From positions 169,910 through 233,909 of the forward strand of contig QLIY01000004.1 of NCBI GenBank assembly GCA_003260075.1: a DNA stretch of 64,000 nucleotides, in the 5' to 3' direction. The stretch's first letter is position 1, and each line of letters opens with the position of its first letter. Under the pieces are notes generated by a model that was not told where the DNA came from, ran no database searches, and worked only from the letters and a program-made list of their open reading frames with translations. Shown in pieces: positions 1 through 13,104 of this stretch. The translations under genes were made by a program, and so were the position numbers. The DNA is from Phallusia mammillata. Taxonomy: Eukaryota > Chordata > Ascidiacea > Phlebobranchia > Ascidiidae.

Positions 1-143
1 TAAATGAAAGACAAACGACATAAGTTAAAAACCCCAATTAGCTAATTGTAAAGTTTGCACTTTCTGGATATTTCGTACGCAATGAATACTATAGATAAAG
101 TCCATATCTTCTCCAAACAGAACATCATTTTATATTCTTACAG

Positions 144-3100
144 ACAAACAAGCTTTATTTCGGCTCTGTGGGCTCATACGATCGAATAGGGACTATAATG
201 GGATATCCCACACCTGTGAGCAAAACAACTACGCCACAACTTCTCAACATAACAGGACTGAGGACCCTTGCCATGTCAGAAGATCTCGCGCAGCTAAAAG
301 AAACATATCTTGGTAAGCTGGGAAAAAGTTAAAAACCCAATTCTTTTATCATCGTTTTTTAAACAAAAATTTGATTTTTAATTTTTTTTATATAGGTTAT
401 TCTGTTACAAATGGAAAATTTCAAGGTGGAAATATTGAGTTTGTTGCAAGCGGAGAACCAAGATATAATTCAAAGGGCCGGGTAAAAGCATAACTTCAAC
501 GAGCATTATTATAGATAATGTATAGTATAAACAAAACACTCTTAGCAGCGCTTTATTCATTTTCGTTTATTATGTAATTAAGTAATGAACTTAAGTTAAA
601 TCACATCAGTTAAACTTTATTTACATCTACCAAACTAACTGCTCTGATTGATATTGTTTAAGTGATGTGGGAGAGATGGTCAAAGCTAAACCAGTAACGC
701 TTGATTCTACATTTTACGTTTTTTGTGCACCGTCGTACCCAGTAGTTTTAAAACTGATACCCAATGCCCAAAAGAATCTAAACATGGCAATAAACCAAGA
801 TATTGTTTGGCAAGACATAACTTTGTGCCAAATCGATATCGGCAGTGGTTTGTAAAGAAAATAGCACATACGGATTTGATTGTGCTGAAATTTTCTGCTA
901 AGGTAAGTCAATATACGTGACTGGAATAGTCTGTTGAGCATCTGTGGATCAGGACGATTTCTATACTAGTACATCTTTAATTTTAAACACAATAATGTGA
1001 CAGGTGCTAATTATCGAATCAAGCCAACTTGCGCAACATATTTCCAATCATCTTTCACTTCATCCATCTGGTACAATGTGGCAACTTGGAGCTTATTTCG
1101 GCCAATCGGTTTTGGCAGTTGATGTAAACAATGACAACTTTGATGATTTGCTTGTGTCTGCACCTCTTTATTCAAATCAAGGAGGATATGATCAAGGAAG
1201 AGTTTTTGTTTACATGAGTCTTCCATCTCGCCCAGGGCCTCAATATTGGGTGATTTTTTGCACGAAGTGTTTTATTTTTGTAACTTGTAATGCTCTGGTG
1301 TTTATATCCATTGCAACAGAGGATAATTAAGAAATTGTTGTCAAATAACTATTTGTGGTAAATAACTTACACTGTGACAATTTGAAGTTCATTTTTTGGA
1401 GTACGTGTAATAAGACATAGAATGTGTGGTAAATATGTAAAGCTATTTTATTTTGTTTCTAGCCATTTGGTGCACTGTTTGCCAAAATGTAGTGTATTTT
1501 TACCCAGTAAAATTTGTTACTAACTTATTAGAATAACCCGTTGGTGTTAACTGGTTCAAATGCAATTGGTTCTCGATTTGGGATGAGTATTTCACGTGTT
1601 GGTGACGTCGACCAAAACGGTTATGACGACATAGTGATCGGAGCACCAATGGAATCTCGTTCAGCGACTGCAAGTGGAGCTGTGTATTTGTATTACGGAA
1701 GTTTAACAGGCCTGAGCGAATTGCATAAACAGGTAGGTTTGACTGATTATTGACTCAATGAACGATGTTTTAAATTTGAACCCATCAAAAAAATTTGTTG
1801 AACCCATCAAAATCGAATTGAACCCAACAGAAAATACTTGGAAGCTCTGTGGCGCTATCACTGGTCAATTTCGGGTATTCGATCACGAAAGGTCCTCAGC
1901 AGGGAATTGACGTTGATGGAAATAAGTATCCTGATCTACTGATATCTGCTCCATCCAGTGATAAAGTGATCATCCTGCGTTCAAGACCCGTCGTTGACGT
2001 CACAGCAAGTGTGACGATTACTCCACCATTAGTTGACCTTATGACGTGCCTTAGGTCCCTTAAATGCGCCACAGTAAGAGTTTGCATCAAATCACAACAG
2101 CGAGCCACAGTTGATAATATAATTCATCGTAAGTACCAACGTTTATTATTGAAACAAACTTATTCGAATTACCCCGTTTTTACTTAGAATTGATTACCAC
2201 TGTATCTCTGGACAATCTTGTTGCAAGCGCCACCGAAAAACGGATTCAGTTAGCTGACAACAGCACGACTGCCACCACGTTTACCCGCTTAACAAGAGCT
2301 GAGAGATCTTCTATATGCTACTCGTACGATATTCGTTTAAATGTAAGTACAGTGTAAACCTTCACATGGGTTGTCAAGTATTTTGTATGACTTTTGTCAG
2401 TTGTCAGTTGATTTTTTACTTTTGAGCAAAAATTGTTTTATCCAATAAAAATAACTAAAAGTTAAAAAGCAGCTAGTTAGTGTAGCAGTCTATTATGCGT
2501 TCGACTCCCATCACTAGATTGCATCTTATGCGCCGACCGGAGCTTTGAGTTCATTGCCGCTGATCATCAGATATTCTTATGATTTCACACCAAGACACAA
2601 AAGCACTCTTTATTCGGCAGTGCTGGATCCAATTGGCGCCAAGTTTACGGAAGCTGAATGGTTGCTTACCACCGGTTGCTCTGGTAACAACCGCCAATGT
2701 ATTCATGACCTTGGCTTGTCTGCTTCTTTCTCGTAAGAAACGTCTGTAATCTTCACAAATTTGTTTTCAAACTCGTCAACTTTTCTCTCAGAATTCCACC
2801 ATCGACAACTCCCTTGGTAATTGAAAATGCACCAGGTTTAATGACAGCAACCGTAACTATAAGCAATGTTGGTCCAGATCATTCGGTTTTCACACGGATG
2901 GTTGTTTCCTCAACTGGACTAGGTATCAACCAGGTTCGACAAGATGACTAAATATTGCCTTTGTATTTATTTTGCATTTTGGTAATACTTGTGCATCAAA
3001 CAGGTCACTAGTACATGCGCAATAAAGTCTGACACCCTGAGCGTGGTTGGAAATGCAGTTATTGTTATGAATAATTTGGCATCTGTACTGATGAAAGGCG

Positions 3101-5071
3101 AAACGGTAAGCTAAAGGGCAAAAGTACTGAAAATAAAAACAATAAAATAAAACAATATTACTCATCTTGAATGTCTTAGTGCACCGTGACACTTTCGTAT
3201 TCGTTGGAAGATTTGAGATTGACTGCTACTATCAAAGCTCTCACCATAAACGGGCAAATATTCTCCAGGTTAGTTTTATGTTTATGTTTTTAGTAAACTA
3301 TTTTCTCAAAATCATTTTGTTTATGTAATCTGCAATACATAGACAAACTGTACGCATGAGTGAAAATGTATATGTACAGCCTGTAATATGTCAGAATTTA
3401 GACAAGTGTGCCTGACCTTTCAGTCTGCAAGTTGCACTGCATTGTTGCATTGTATTACTGACGATTTTTTGCTTGTAGTCGCAATGAGTCAAGTGACCCG
3501 ACCAGCAGTAACAACGCCATAAGGTACAGTCTCCCAATTAAGTATGGAGTTAATCTGGTTCCAGGCGGGTAAGTACAATTATTTCATTGTCTGCGATTGC
3601 AACAGGATTAAACAAATGCCGTATATTTAACTTAAATTGGGTAGGTCTTCATTTCCTATTGAAACGATATTTTTTAATCATTCCGCATCGCCCAACTATA
3701 TCACCAGTCTAACAGATCCACTATTGGGAGGGAACTTGACCAATATACAACACACAATGACCGTAAGCTTTCACTTGCATCAATTTGTAATCGACATGTT
3801 AATTTTAAGTGCCCTTTTAAATTAGATCGAAAACCGTGGAAACAACTTATTATCTTCAGTTTGGTTTCATTTTACTTGGCCTGAATCAACCAAAGATGGA
3901 TTCCCGCTGCTTTATTTATACGACTTTAAATGCTTGGTAAGTAATCATTTCGTGAACTATGTTAACATTAAGTTCTCTGGGACGAAGTGTTTTGTGTGCC
4001 TTCAGCCAGGTAAGCACTGCATCTGTGATGACGCAAATAAAGAAAACAAGCAGAAAATTCCAATGTACGACAACGGTGCGTTTAATCTTTCAATCAAATT
4101 CCCAACCAAATCTGAAGCACAACTATCTCCCGAACCGGTAGGTTGATAACTTTTAAACAAAACCATTGATAGATAAAACTATATTTTTACAGATGAACAT
4201 AACTACGAGTTTAGTGAAATGAATTAGCTAATAATAACTTAAAATAATGATTTGCAGTCTTGTAGCAGTGTGTCATGTGGTACGATCACCTGTCAAATTT
4301 TCAACCAACCAGAATTCACAACAATAAAAGTTTCTGCCCAGTATAAACTCTGGCTTCCATCGCTTTCTCAGGTTAGACTCGTGCACATGCAAAAAAATTT
4401 AGGTGAAATTAATCTTTATCTTTTATATTTTAAAGCCCGATCTAAGCACGACGTTCTCAAGTGTGATGCTACTTAATACATCAGCTTCACCCATCTATCC
4501 CCAAAATGGAGCAACTACTATAAAAGTACACGTTTTGATACACTTAATAAATCATATAGCGGAACCATTTAAATTCATGATATTTTTAACACTGTAGTTA
4601 TTTATTTGCTGTTATAATTTTATTTAAACAAAGAAATTTTGTAGGCACTGAACAAATTACAAATATTCTGCCTGGTTTGCTACAAACAAACAAACCAGTC
4701 TTATTATTGTTGCAATTCATCTCAGGTCCCATCATTGGTGAAAGCATTTGTTGTGGGAGGATCCCAAACAACTGCGGACGGAGGAAGTAACATTGGAGCG
4801 ATTATCGGCGCTATCATCGGCGGTGTCGCTTTACTAGCTATAATCGGCCTTGCACTTTGGAAGGTAATTTTGGTTCAAGTTGAGCACCTGATGCAGCATT
4901 TATTATTCTTCATTTATTTCTGTCAATGTTTTGCAGCTTGGGTTTTTCGAAAACAAGTATAGAGATCTTATTGCAGAGGCGAGGGCAGCACAAGAGGGCG
5001 CTGAAGCGTCAAATGTACACAATGTGAGCAGTGAGGCAACACAAAGCACAGCTGATTTGTTGCACGAATGA
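144..5071 (+). CDS. Integrin alpha subunit 1 (5'-truncated by window edge)
   Basis: Membrane adhesion receptor subunit that would pair with an integrin beta chain. Exons read: 144-312, 396-481, 1004-1249, 1532-1732, 1831-2128, 2188-2342, 2518-2732, 2792-2933, 3004-3105, about 3180-3268, about 3480-3568, 3645-3761, 3826-3936, 4006-4137, 4258-4371, 4436-4525, 4726-4863 and 4937-5071; the joins I checked keep frame. The first exons hold FG-GAP propeller blades with Ca-binding loops of DxNxDxxxD type (DVNNDNFDDL near 1120, DVDQNGYDDI near 1600, DVDGNKYPDL near 1910). No I-domain lies between the visible blades. Calf/leg exons with paired cysteines follow, then a Gly/Ile-rich membrane helix (about 4794-4858) and a tail of about 45 residues starting KLGFFEN. 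The usual GFFKR clasp is GFFEN here. The signal peptide and first blades are off-window. A poly(A) signal AATAAA lies at 5416. Family assignment is firm; the orthologue is not resolved. Confidence 0.9.
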
Positions 5072-5415
5072 TGCGGGATTTTTTAGCAAAGCATTCTCTG
5101 GCAACATGCAATGTTTGTTTTGATAATAACTTGCGTTATAGTTTTTTCGGAAGTGAATCTTTTTTTCACTCTGTTTTTAGTTACAATGTCTTTGGATAGC
5201 AATGTTTTCATAAATTGTTTACATCGTTTAAAAGAATGTTTTAATGTGTTTTTGACTATCGTGCAGAAAGCAAATTTAAAAATTTAACAGTTGGACTAAC
5301 CACTTTTAAACATAAATTTAGTAGGGATCAGGGAAAAAAGAGTTTTACACGTATTCTATTTAGTTTATTATCTTTTAATGATCTTTTTTGTCAGATTTGT
5401 GCACTTATGTCAAGT

Positions 5416-5421
5416 AATAAA
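5416..5421 (+). terminator. Poly(A) signal of integrin alpha 1
   Basis: AATAAA about 345 bp after the stop codon, followed by a T/GT-rich stretch. It is the first canonical signal downstream of the gene. Confidence 0.55.
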
Positions 5422-5484
5422 ATTTTATTGTTTGTAATGCATTTTTTTCAGATTTAAAAAATTTCAAACGACATACTAAACTAC

Positions 5485-6016
5485 GATGCTAAGCATAGGC
5501 GCCGAGTAGGCGGTGGCGGGGTGGCGCCGCCACCTTGGGTTTGTAAAGCACGGTGGCGGCCACCGTGGAAATTTGGTTAGTTTGTAGCGGTATCGTACAA
5601 AATATCGTAAAATCTGAAGAAATTTGGGATCAATTTTGCTTTTAAACAAGCGTGCTGGCGAAATATAACACAATTGTTGACAGTAAATGTTTGGCCATTA
5701 TTGTGTACAACACGATTGTACTGTAATAAATGGTTAACTTAGGTGATACAAGAGCAACAACTTGATCAAACATTTTCTTAACGTTGCTAAACCAATAATG
5801 GGTTAATAACGTTAAAGCAAAGTGTGCCAACTGATTATTATTTTTAAAAAATCATTTTTTTAAGAATTTGACGAACGTTTCATTCTATTAAAAGTATATT
5901 GGGTTTTGAGTTGGAGCTCGTTTGGTTGCACGCATTGGTGACGTCATAAAAGTACCGTCATAATTACGTCCGCCACCTTGCATTTTTGTAAAACTCGGCG
6001 CCTATGATGCTAAGCA
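5485..6016. mobile_element. Foldback/MITE element with GC-rich ends and 11-bp flanking repeat
   Basis: Perfect 12-bp terminal inverted repeats TAGGCGCCGAGT (5496) and ACTCGGCGCCTA (ending 6004), with GC-rich subterminal GGCGGTGGC / GCCACC motifs. Both sides carry the direct repeat GATGCTAAGCA (5485-5495 and 6006-6016, the right copy offset by one T). No ORF. The target-site length does not identify a superfamily. A diverged copy of the right end is found at 35837-35905. This element fills most of the gap between integrin alpha 1 and the lipoxygenase gene. Confidence 0.75.
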
Positions 6017-6433
6017 TATTTGCACATTTGAAACACACATAAATTTAACTTAAAAAATGGCAATTTTGTTAAACCTCAAATATCAGCATCCGATGTCAAT
6101 TTAGATGGCATGTCGTAAATTTATCTATTGAAAATATAGGCGAATATAAAGTCAAAACTTCTCATGGCTGTATTTTATACGCACTCGGAAATAACTTCTA
6201 GCAACCTGGACGGAGATCGGTGTGAAATAATGGTGTTATGTGTGACAAAATACTCATTTCCAAAAGGTATATCTATATTTTTTAAACATTTGTTCTCAAG
6301 GTGGTAGGCGACACAGAATATTCACATAAAATATATCGTAAGTTGCCATTACAAATTGTTGTTGATAATAAGTTGATATGATAATAACAATAAAACGGTT
6401 TGGTTTGGAGATGTTTATAACGAACCACAGAGT

Positions 6434-9400
6434 TTAAACATTGATATCGACTGGAATTTTGTCAGGCAGCAGATACCAATAGGGATACTTGAGTGATTTG
6501 TTTCGGTTGTTAAACTTAACATCAAGCTTGTTCAAATCTGCTGTGAAATCTTTCTGGATTTCTTTAACTTCTTCTTCGACAAACAAATCTTCCACAAAAT
6601 CACCCAAAAATACCTAAACACACACAATTGTTTACTGTTGTAAGTAGGCTTGAATTCGATTTTAAAGACAAAATCTTAAAATAATAACAGTTACGACAAC
6701 ATTTAAACCGGAGCTGCCTGAGACTAAATGCTTAGAAAAAATTAACCGAGTCGTACCAGAGTTGTAAGTCGGACCAGGACTTTGGGCCAGGGTCGGGCAT
6801 AGTTTTCTTCAAAAAAGTCGGGCCTGACTTTACACTATGTGTCAGTATTTTTTTGAATAAATTTAACTAGCTTAGTAGCTAGTTACTGGACCTAACCTAA
6901 TGTCAAACAGCCTTTAAACGCCTTGTTTAAGACCAATTGTCTACTGTGTTGTTGTCTTGCTGGTCTTCCTGAGGCTTCAATGTATAGGCCTGGTAATTAA
7001 ACGTTCGGGCCCAAACGGGCTTTTCAAAACGATTTGTGTTCGGGCTGGGTGCAGGCCGGATTCAGGCTCCAGGCCCGTTTATGACTCTGAGTTGTACAAA
7101 AACACAAAATAAGTTAAAACAACCAACCTCATCTTCGGCATACTTAGACAAGGCATAAGCAAAAGTGACCAGAAGCAAACCAATGTTGGGTCCAGGAAGT
7201 GTATCTAGGATTCTTTTCAGACTTCCCTGCAAAAATACTTTATTCAGAATCTACCAATCTTACTTAAAGCATACATTATATACAGTAGATAAAACTAAAA
7301 TTAGACTTGTATACACAATAGATTGGGTTTAAAGCTTACTGAATACCACGTGCGCGAAACAGCTTGCAACATACCTCTCCCTTCTTGTGAGGTGGAAGTA
7401 GAAGAGATCCTGGTGCGTTTGGAACAAACTGGTAAGTTTCCATTTGACCAAAGTTGACCGCCGCATGTTGAGCCGAACTCATAAAGATTATGATCGTGCA
7501 AATGCGAACCTAAGAAAAAGTGAGGCATTTAACTTTATTTGTTTGAAAGCCATCGCTCATTACTTTACCAATTCATCCACTGTTTCGATTTTCTCAGGCA
7601 TTCCTCTTGTATTTCCATCCTGCCAACCCAACCCTTCGTTGGCCAGCTCCGATGCCCATCCTTGAAGTTCGAAATCGTTTTTCACATCCTGTGCAAATCA
7701 TTCACTATTTTATGAAAAACATTTAAACCAACTGCGATAATAAGAAGCTTGGTCTTTGATCAACTTACCACATTGCACCTGTAGAAGAAACTGATCACCC
7801 GTTTCACGTAGTTGTTGATTACGTTCCAAACATCTAATGCATCGTCGCGATAATGATAGTTTGGCAACAGGCACGGATCTTCCACACCTGAAGGAGATAT
7901 ATGATGTGACTTTAATGGTTTCAAGACTTGTTTCTAATAAACTTGCCTCGTGACTTGATGTCTTTGGGAACTTCAGTACTTGACAGATCAAAATCTTTGT
8001 ATAAAAGTCGAAGAGAACTTGTTGCAGCTGTAACAACACCAAATAACAAATTTTGAATTAAAGTAAAGCATTTCGATAATAGGTTTTGAAAATGTCAAAA
8101 AGTGGGAATTGTCTGGTTCTTCGACAATTACATTCCAACATGCTTTAATATTGCGTTAAAAATGTTACAAGGTTTATTATTGTTTTCTTATGTAAATGTT
8201 GCACTTGCAAATGTATACAATTATGAACTTCATGCTTCAGAAAAAATCTTTTCTGAACTTACAAAGTGCAAGAGCTTGATTGGCCAGAGATTGAGGAGGA
8301 AGAAGAGATCTTCTGGCTCCTTCGTTAACTGCCACAACTGACACCAAATGAGGCCGTAAAAGTTTGTAGAGCGGATGACAGTGCGGTAGAGATCGGAAAG
8401 TACCCACAGAAAATGTTTCGGATAAGCCATGTGTGAGAAAAAAGTGAGCAACCCACTAGACATAATATTGAATTTTAAGCATATTTTCTTTTTAGGATTA
8501 GTGTATTTTCTAATTGTTGAAAAATTCGGTTTTGCTTAAAGACAACAGACATCAACGTACCTCGTGTATGCAACTTTGTGTTGTTCTGAAATACATTTTT
8601 GCAAGGATCCAGTCGTTTGCTTTATCGGTCGGAGTGAAAATAGATTCAACATCACCAGGAACCAATTGAATGGCAATCGGAACAAAATCCCCTGATGGTG
8701 TAGAATAGAACAGGCCAATGCAATTTGCAGCTTCGAAAAAGTTGTTCGTCAGTGGAACTTTGTTTCTTTCAATGTTTGAAGCATAACTGTAATCATCTAT
8801 GTAAATTTTTCCAGCCTGTACAAACAAACCATGTTATTTGACATTAAGACTTTGGCAACAGCTTTTGATTACCTGCATCTCTGAAGCCAATGTCTTCCCA
8901 GTTTCAAGCAATCTTCCTACATGTTGCTCAGTGACGTTGCAGTTTTCAGGAAGCTTCGTGCATCGTTTTACACTATTTGGCGACACTCCTGTTAAAACCT
9001 GTCTCCCGAATTCAACGTCCTGCTTCCAACTTGAAAGGAGCAAAGGTTGGTAAATGCGGAAAAACAAGTGGGAACACCCGCCAACATGCATAAAAAAAGA
9101 TAATGTACTTACTCATCAATAAACACTGGGTCTCCATATTTGGTTCCATTGTAGAGCAGTTTGTAGTCGTCCAAAGCTGTAACACCGTTTGGAGCTAAAA
9201 ACAAAAAATAGAATAACACATAGCTGTTTTATCCACAATTTTCTAAAAGTACTATTGTCCAGATTAAGACGAAATTTCGATCCAAATTACGAACATAAAT
9301 CACTGAGGTTGAATAAATTTTGATGTTTACAATTACCGACTATGTGGACAGAGGAAATTTTTAAAAAGCCCCAGTCTGTATGCCCAAAGATGTGCAACGT

Positions 9401-11718
9401 AAACCTCAGAAGTTTTAATACTTTCATCCTAAACATGCACGAATGTACCCATTATTGGAAGAAAACTGTCATTTTAAATACACAGGTGATACAAATAAAG
9501 CAACCTGAACCCACCGGCAAACAACTTTAATCCTGCGTCTACGGCAGTCTCTAAAACCGGGGAGCCATCCCGCTCTTTCTGTGTCTTATTTTTTCTGTAC
9601 ACTCGAGGGATTCCCTTTAGTTTATCGACGTACAGATATCTGTTAATTCCCCAGCCAAGGTCAGAATCGGATGCAGGTTTTGGATTCCATAAAAGTGAAT
9701 TTCGGTTCGATTCTATTTCAGTTGCTCGCAGCTTTCGAATCACTTCGTTACCGACATTCTGGGGAAGCTGGGCTAAAAAACGAATGCAGAAATAACCTCA
9801 AAGAATAAAAATACTGGACACAGTGTTTTAGACTTGAGGTAAACTGTTACTTCGCAGCAAAAAACAAAGTCATAGCATATATTTCTACCTTCACCAGTTG
9901 TAACCGCCACTTCATCATTCTCAACCCATTTGTAAACAAGAAAGTTATACTTCTTGTCCTGGTGTTCGGTGACCACATGATCTACCATCCAATTTTTAAG
10001 TGGGTTGGCTCCACACAAACCTGCGACATAAAATAAACCGAATTTCAGTATGAGTAGAAGTATATACCACACCTTTGTGTTCTAAAGTAAAGAAGACAAG
10101 ATTATTCGGCGGATATATACTTGGGAACATACGGTGTGGCTTTGGTGAAATTGTGAAAATTGTCACCAGGCGAAATAAACTCAACTCAACTTAACATAAT
10201 GTAGCTTCATCACGAGCCGCTTACACGTTTCCTTACTTTTTGTTGTGATTTTCGTAAATATGAAATGGCACGCTTCCGTTTCGTTTATTTACTGTTTGTT
10301 ACAAAATAATTTTTTTGACAATTAATAAATCAAATACATCTCGTTTCTCAGCGCAGTTTGTGTCAGTTCCAACATCACGAATATGTTTGTCACAAATGTA
10401 CAAAGAAAAACATGCATAACAGAAGTTAGTTAAACATGCATATGTTATAATTATGAGGAAACACCAAAATGCTCTAGCCTAGAAGATAACTTAATAATTG
10501 GCCTAGTGTTGTTGGTATCATTCGTTTTTGATTAAAAAAAACATATTGTATGATGAGGGTATCAGCAGCATTAAGTTTATTTTTTTTAGACAAAGTCTTA
10601 CGGAATGACAAAATAACAGGCGGTCCTATTGGTTTTCCGTGGTGATGATGACAAACTGTGTATTCCCGTTTGGCACCAGGCTCAAAGTCGTTCTCGAAAA
10701 AGTAGTCAAGTGTGTGCCAGTCTGTAGAGCTCCCATCTCCACCAGTGATTTTCACTTGTACCGTTTCATCTGTGCCGGTCAGCACATAACGATCGTTGGT
10801 CTAATCATAAAATATATCATTAATTTGTTTAGAAATAAAGTTGCTTCTATCTTTAGTGCACTATTTCTTCACTACTTTTGTTTCTAGCTTCTTTACTGTA
10901 CGTTATTCATTTCCTTTCGTTTTGTTTCACCTTTGGTTTTGTTTTACTAAAGTTTTTCAATGTACTTTTGTGTTTGTTTGTTTCCTTTTACGCTCTGTTA
11001 TTTTATTGCTTTTTTGACGTTTCGAAAGTAGCTAACGCGTCGACTTGTCATTCCAGCTCGATTCCCTATAACTACACACCTTTGAGACATTTGTCAGTTA
11101 ACGTTTAGATTTTTTTCTGCAAGCTCCCTAATAAGTGTGATCCGGCAGACGTGATTGGTCGGCGTTTGAGTAACATGCCAATTGGTTATGTAAACGTTGT
11201 TGGATCAGCTTGATTTTAATATTATAAGTTAAACTGCGCATTTTAGATCGCTTTCTGAAAAGTACAGTAGACAGCTTTCCTTATTCGTTTCTGTGTTTGT
11301 GAATGCATAAAGGGTAGCGCACGGTATAATCACTGGTTTCACCGGCTAGTCGTTAGAGCAGCGTCCGGAGCCTTGGGCGCAAAAATAATAGCGCTTCACT
11401 CGCTACAATGACAAATGCCCCAGGCAACTTTATACTGACCACTAGCAACATATACCGGTCAAATTGCACACCGCAGTGCGTGCATAGAAATAAAAGTGAT
11501 TGCAAGTTGCAACTATTGGTCATTCAACATTCTATAATGTATTTTTGTTATTTTTGTTTGACGCAAATACCGCTTTCTTAAAAAATGAACGTTCTGCATT
11601 TGTTTAAGTCAATGATATTCATTCATTGTAAAAAGTTTATCCGCACCTGGACCATACGTAAAACATCAAATATTCACAATCTACTTACCTTAATAGTCAG
11701 TTCAAATTTTTCCAACAT
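6434..11718 (-). CDS. Lipoxygenase (PLAT + catalytic domain), complete 14-exon model
   Basis: Non-haem iron dioxygenase of the animal ALOX family, forming hydroperoxides from polyunsaturated fatty acids. Exons in transcript order: 11689-11718, 10602-10800, 9889-10020, 9515-9772, 9113-9194, 8873-9029, 8561-8815, 8263-8455, 7947-8027, 7769-7887, 7569-7688, 7375-7509, 7128-7226, 6434-6613; total 2040 nt, 679 residues, every junction in phase, normal ALOX length. The start MLEKFELTIK leads into the N-terminal PLAT beta-sandwich (first about 110 residues). Iron ligands: H375 and H380 (HEWVAHFFLTH), H557 and N561 (SAQHAAVNFGQ), and the terminal carboxylate of V679, where Ile is usual. By an ungapped by-eye alignment with human 5-LOX, the stereocontrol (Coffa) residue is Ala, as in S-type enzymes. 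Intron 9 has a GC donor (CACGAG/GCAAGT). The gene lies between the two integrin alpha paralogues. Positional specificity cannot be read from sequence. Confidence 0.93.
6757..7089. mobile_element. hAT-type MITE, family A copy 1
   Basis: Starts CAGAGTTGTAAGTCGG and ends with a diverged inverted copy (GTTTATGACTCTG). Flanking 8-bp duplications AGTCGTAC (6749-6756) and AGTTGTAC (7090-7097) match at 7 of 8. 333 bp, no ORF, interior rich in GGGCC motifs. It sits in the last intron of the lipoxygenase gene. A second member is at 12849-13096. Confidence 0.8.
10128..10190 (+). repeat. Copy of dispersed repeat with ACTCAACTCAAC end
   Basis: The stretch ending GCGAAATAAACTCAACTCAA resembles the end of the repeat at about 37126-37231 and the 5' leader of the NACHT-LRR gene. 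It lies in a lipoxygenase intron. This is a short diverged copy, recognised mainly by its last 22 bp. Confidence 0.6.
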
Positions 11719-12848
11719 TTTCTGTTTGTTATGCTTGCACACTAAACACTAAAACTTCAACCTAGAAACATAAACGCCAATAAGCAACGATGTAAACCAA
11801 TAGTATACGACAATGCACTAAACGCGCTGTTGACTACATGGCTGTGACCATAAAACGTAAAACGCAATCTTGTCAGCTTTTTTTGCAAGGCCGCGGGGCT
11901 GACAGTTTTGTGGCATAACTTTAATTGATTTAAAGTATTACTCCTAACTGTTACATCGACATCAGTCTCTATCTAGAACAAAAAAAAATTTGCATGTCTT
12001 CCTAGAAACTCGTTTTGAAAGTTCTTACACTGCTGGCCTGACGCTTACCTCTAAAATATGCTAACAAACACCGGTTTAATCGGTGTGCCCTAAGTTTAAC
12101 GCATTTATCTTGTCTTACTAGTTATGATTAAAGTAAACAAGCGAATAAAAATGTCACGAGGTATTATGTCAAACATACATTCAAGCAAAGCGTGACTTCC
12201 GCTTTGTTTGAATTGTTGCCCCTTATAGTTACATGAATCACAGTACGCCAGGCCCATTGATCCCAGTATTGAATTCATGTTCATCTTATAGTTACATGTT
12301 GCACATCCCTGTACAAAACTGTGCAAACCCCGGTTTACTGACCAATGAATACAATATGCCCCAACATAAATCTTTGCTTGCATCTTGCTCTATGGGTTGC
12401 TCTATACTAGTATCAACTACAAATCGCCCTGCAAAAAAACACCAGTGCAAAATTTTGCATTTTTTGGGTGACACAATCTAAATCTTGCGAGGACGTGCGA
12501 ACGGAAAAGGCAACTGGTAACAGATGCACAACCAGCATGGCTATTTTGTTATCTCTTAGGTATACCTAAGCTATATATGCCGCGCCATTGTAAATGGACT
12601 ACTGTAGGTTGTCTAACTATAAGACCATTTGTCTCTTAAAGTGCAGACTGACATTCAAAAAATGTCTGCAATTAATCCACACTCACCCTTACAAAATGTC
12701 AAATAGTTGCTCTCAATACTAGGATTTCTACAATAATAGTCATGACCTCAGGTTTGTGAAAATGCCTTAAATATCCGATTTACCGTGGTTCCAACCCTAT
12801 CTGGATCAATAAATAGCTCAACTGAGTGGTACGCAGTTGCCTAGGAAC
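11719..12848. other. Intergenic: lipoxygenase upstream region
   Basis: No supportable gene. It should contain the lipoxygenase promoter, but no recognisable TATA box or initiator stands out. A stretch near 12236-12257 (AGTACGCCAGGCC...) matches the 3' part of the SINE at about 59735-59757, so an old SINE fragment is probable here. Confidence 0.4.
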
Positions 12849-13096
12849 CAAAGCTGTAAGTCGGGCTTGATTCGGGCCTGACTTCACATCCTGTTTTCGT
12901 AATTTAGAAAAATAAAATTAACTAACTAAGTATATAGTAATAGTTGCTGGACTGATCCCAACGTCAAACAGCTCTAAAACGTTCTTTTCAAGTAATTGTC
13001 TATTTGTCAATTGTGTATGCCTTGGTCATTATAGGTCAAACTGAGCTTTAAAAACAATTCGGGTTCAGACCCGGTTCTGGCCCGCTTACAACTCTG
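12849..13096. mobile_element. hAT-type MITE, family A copy 2
   Basis: Left end CAAAGCTGTAAGTCGGGC, right end GCCCGCTTACAACTCTG (inverted). Flanks CTAGGAAC (12841-12848) and CTGGGAAC (13097-13104) match at 7 of 8. Interior similarity to the 6757-7089 element is clear (GGGCCTGACTT, GTCAAACAGC). Confidence 0.8.
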
Positions 13097-13104
13097 CTGG
13101 GAAC

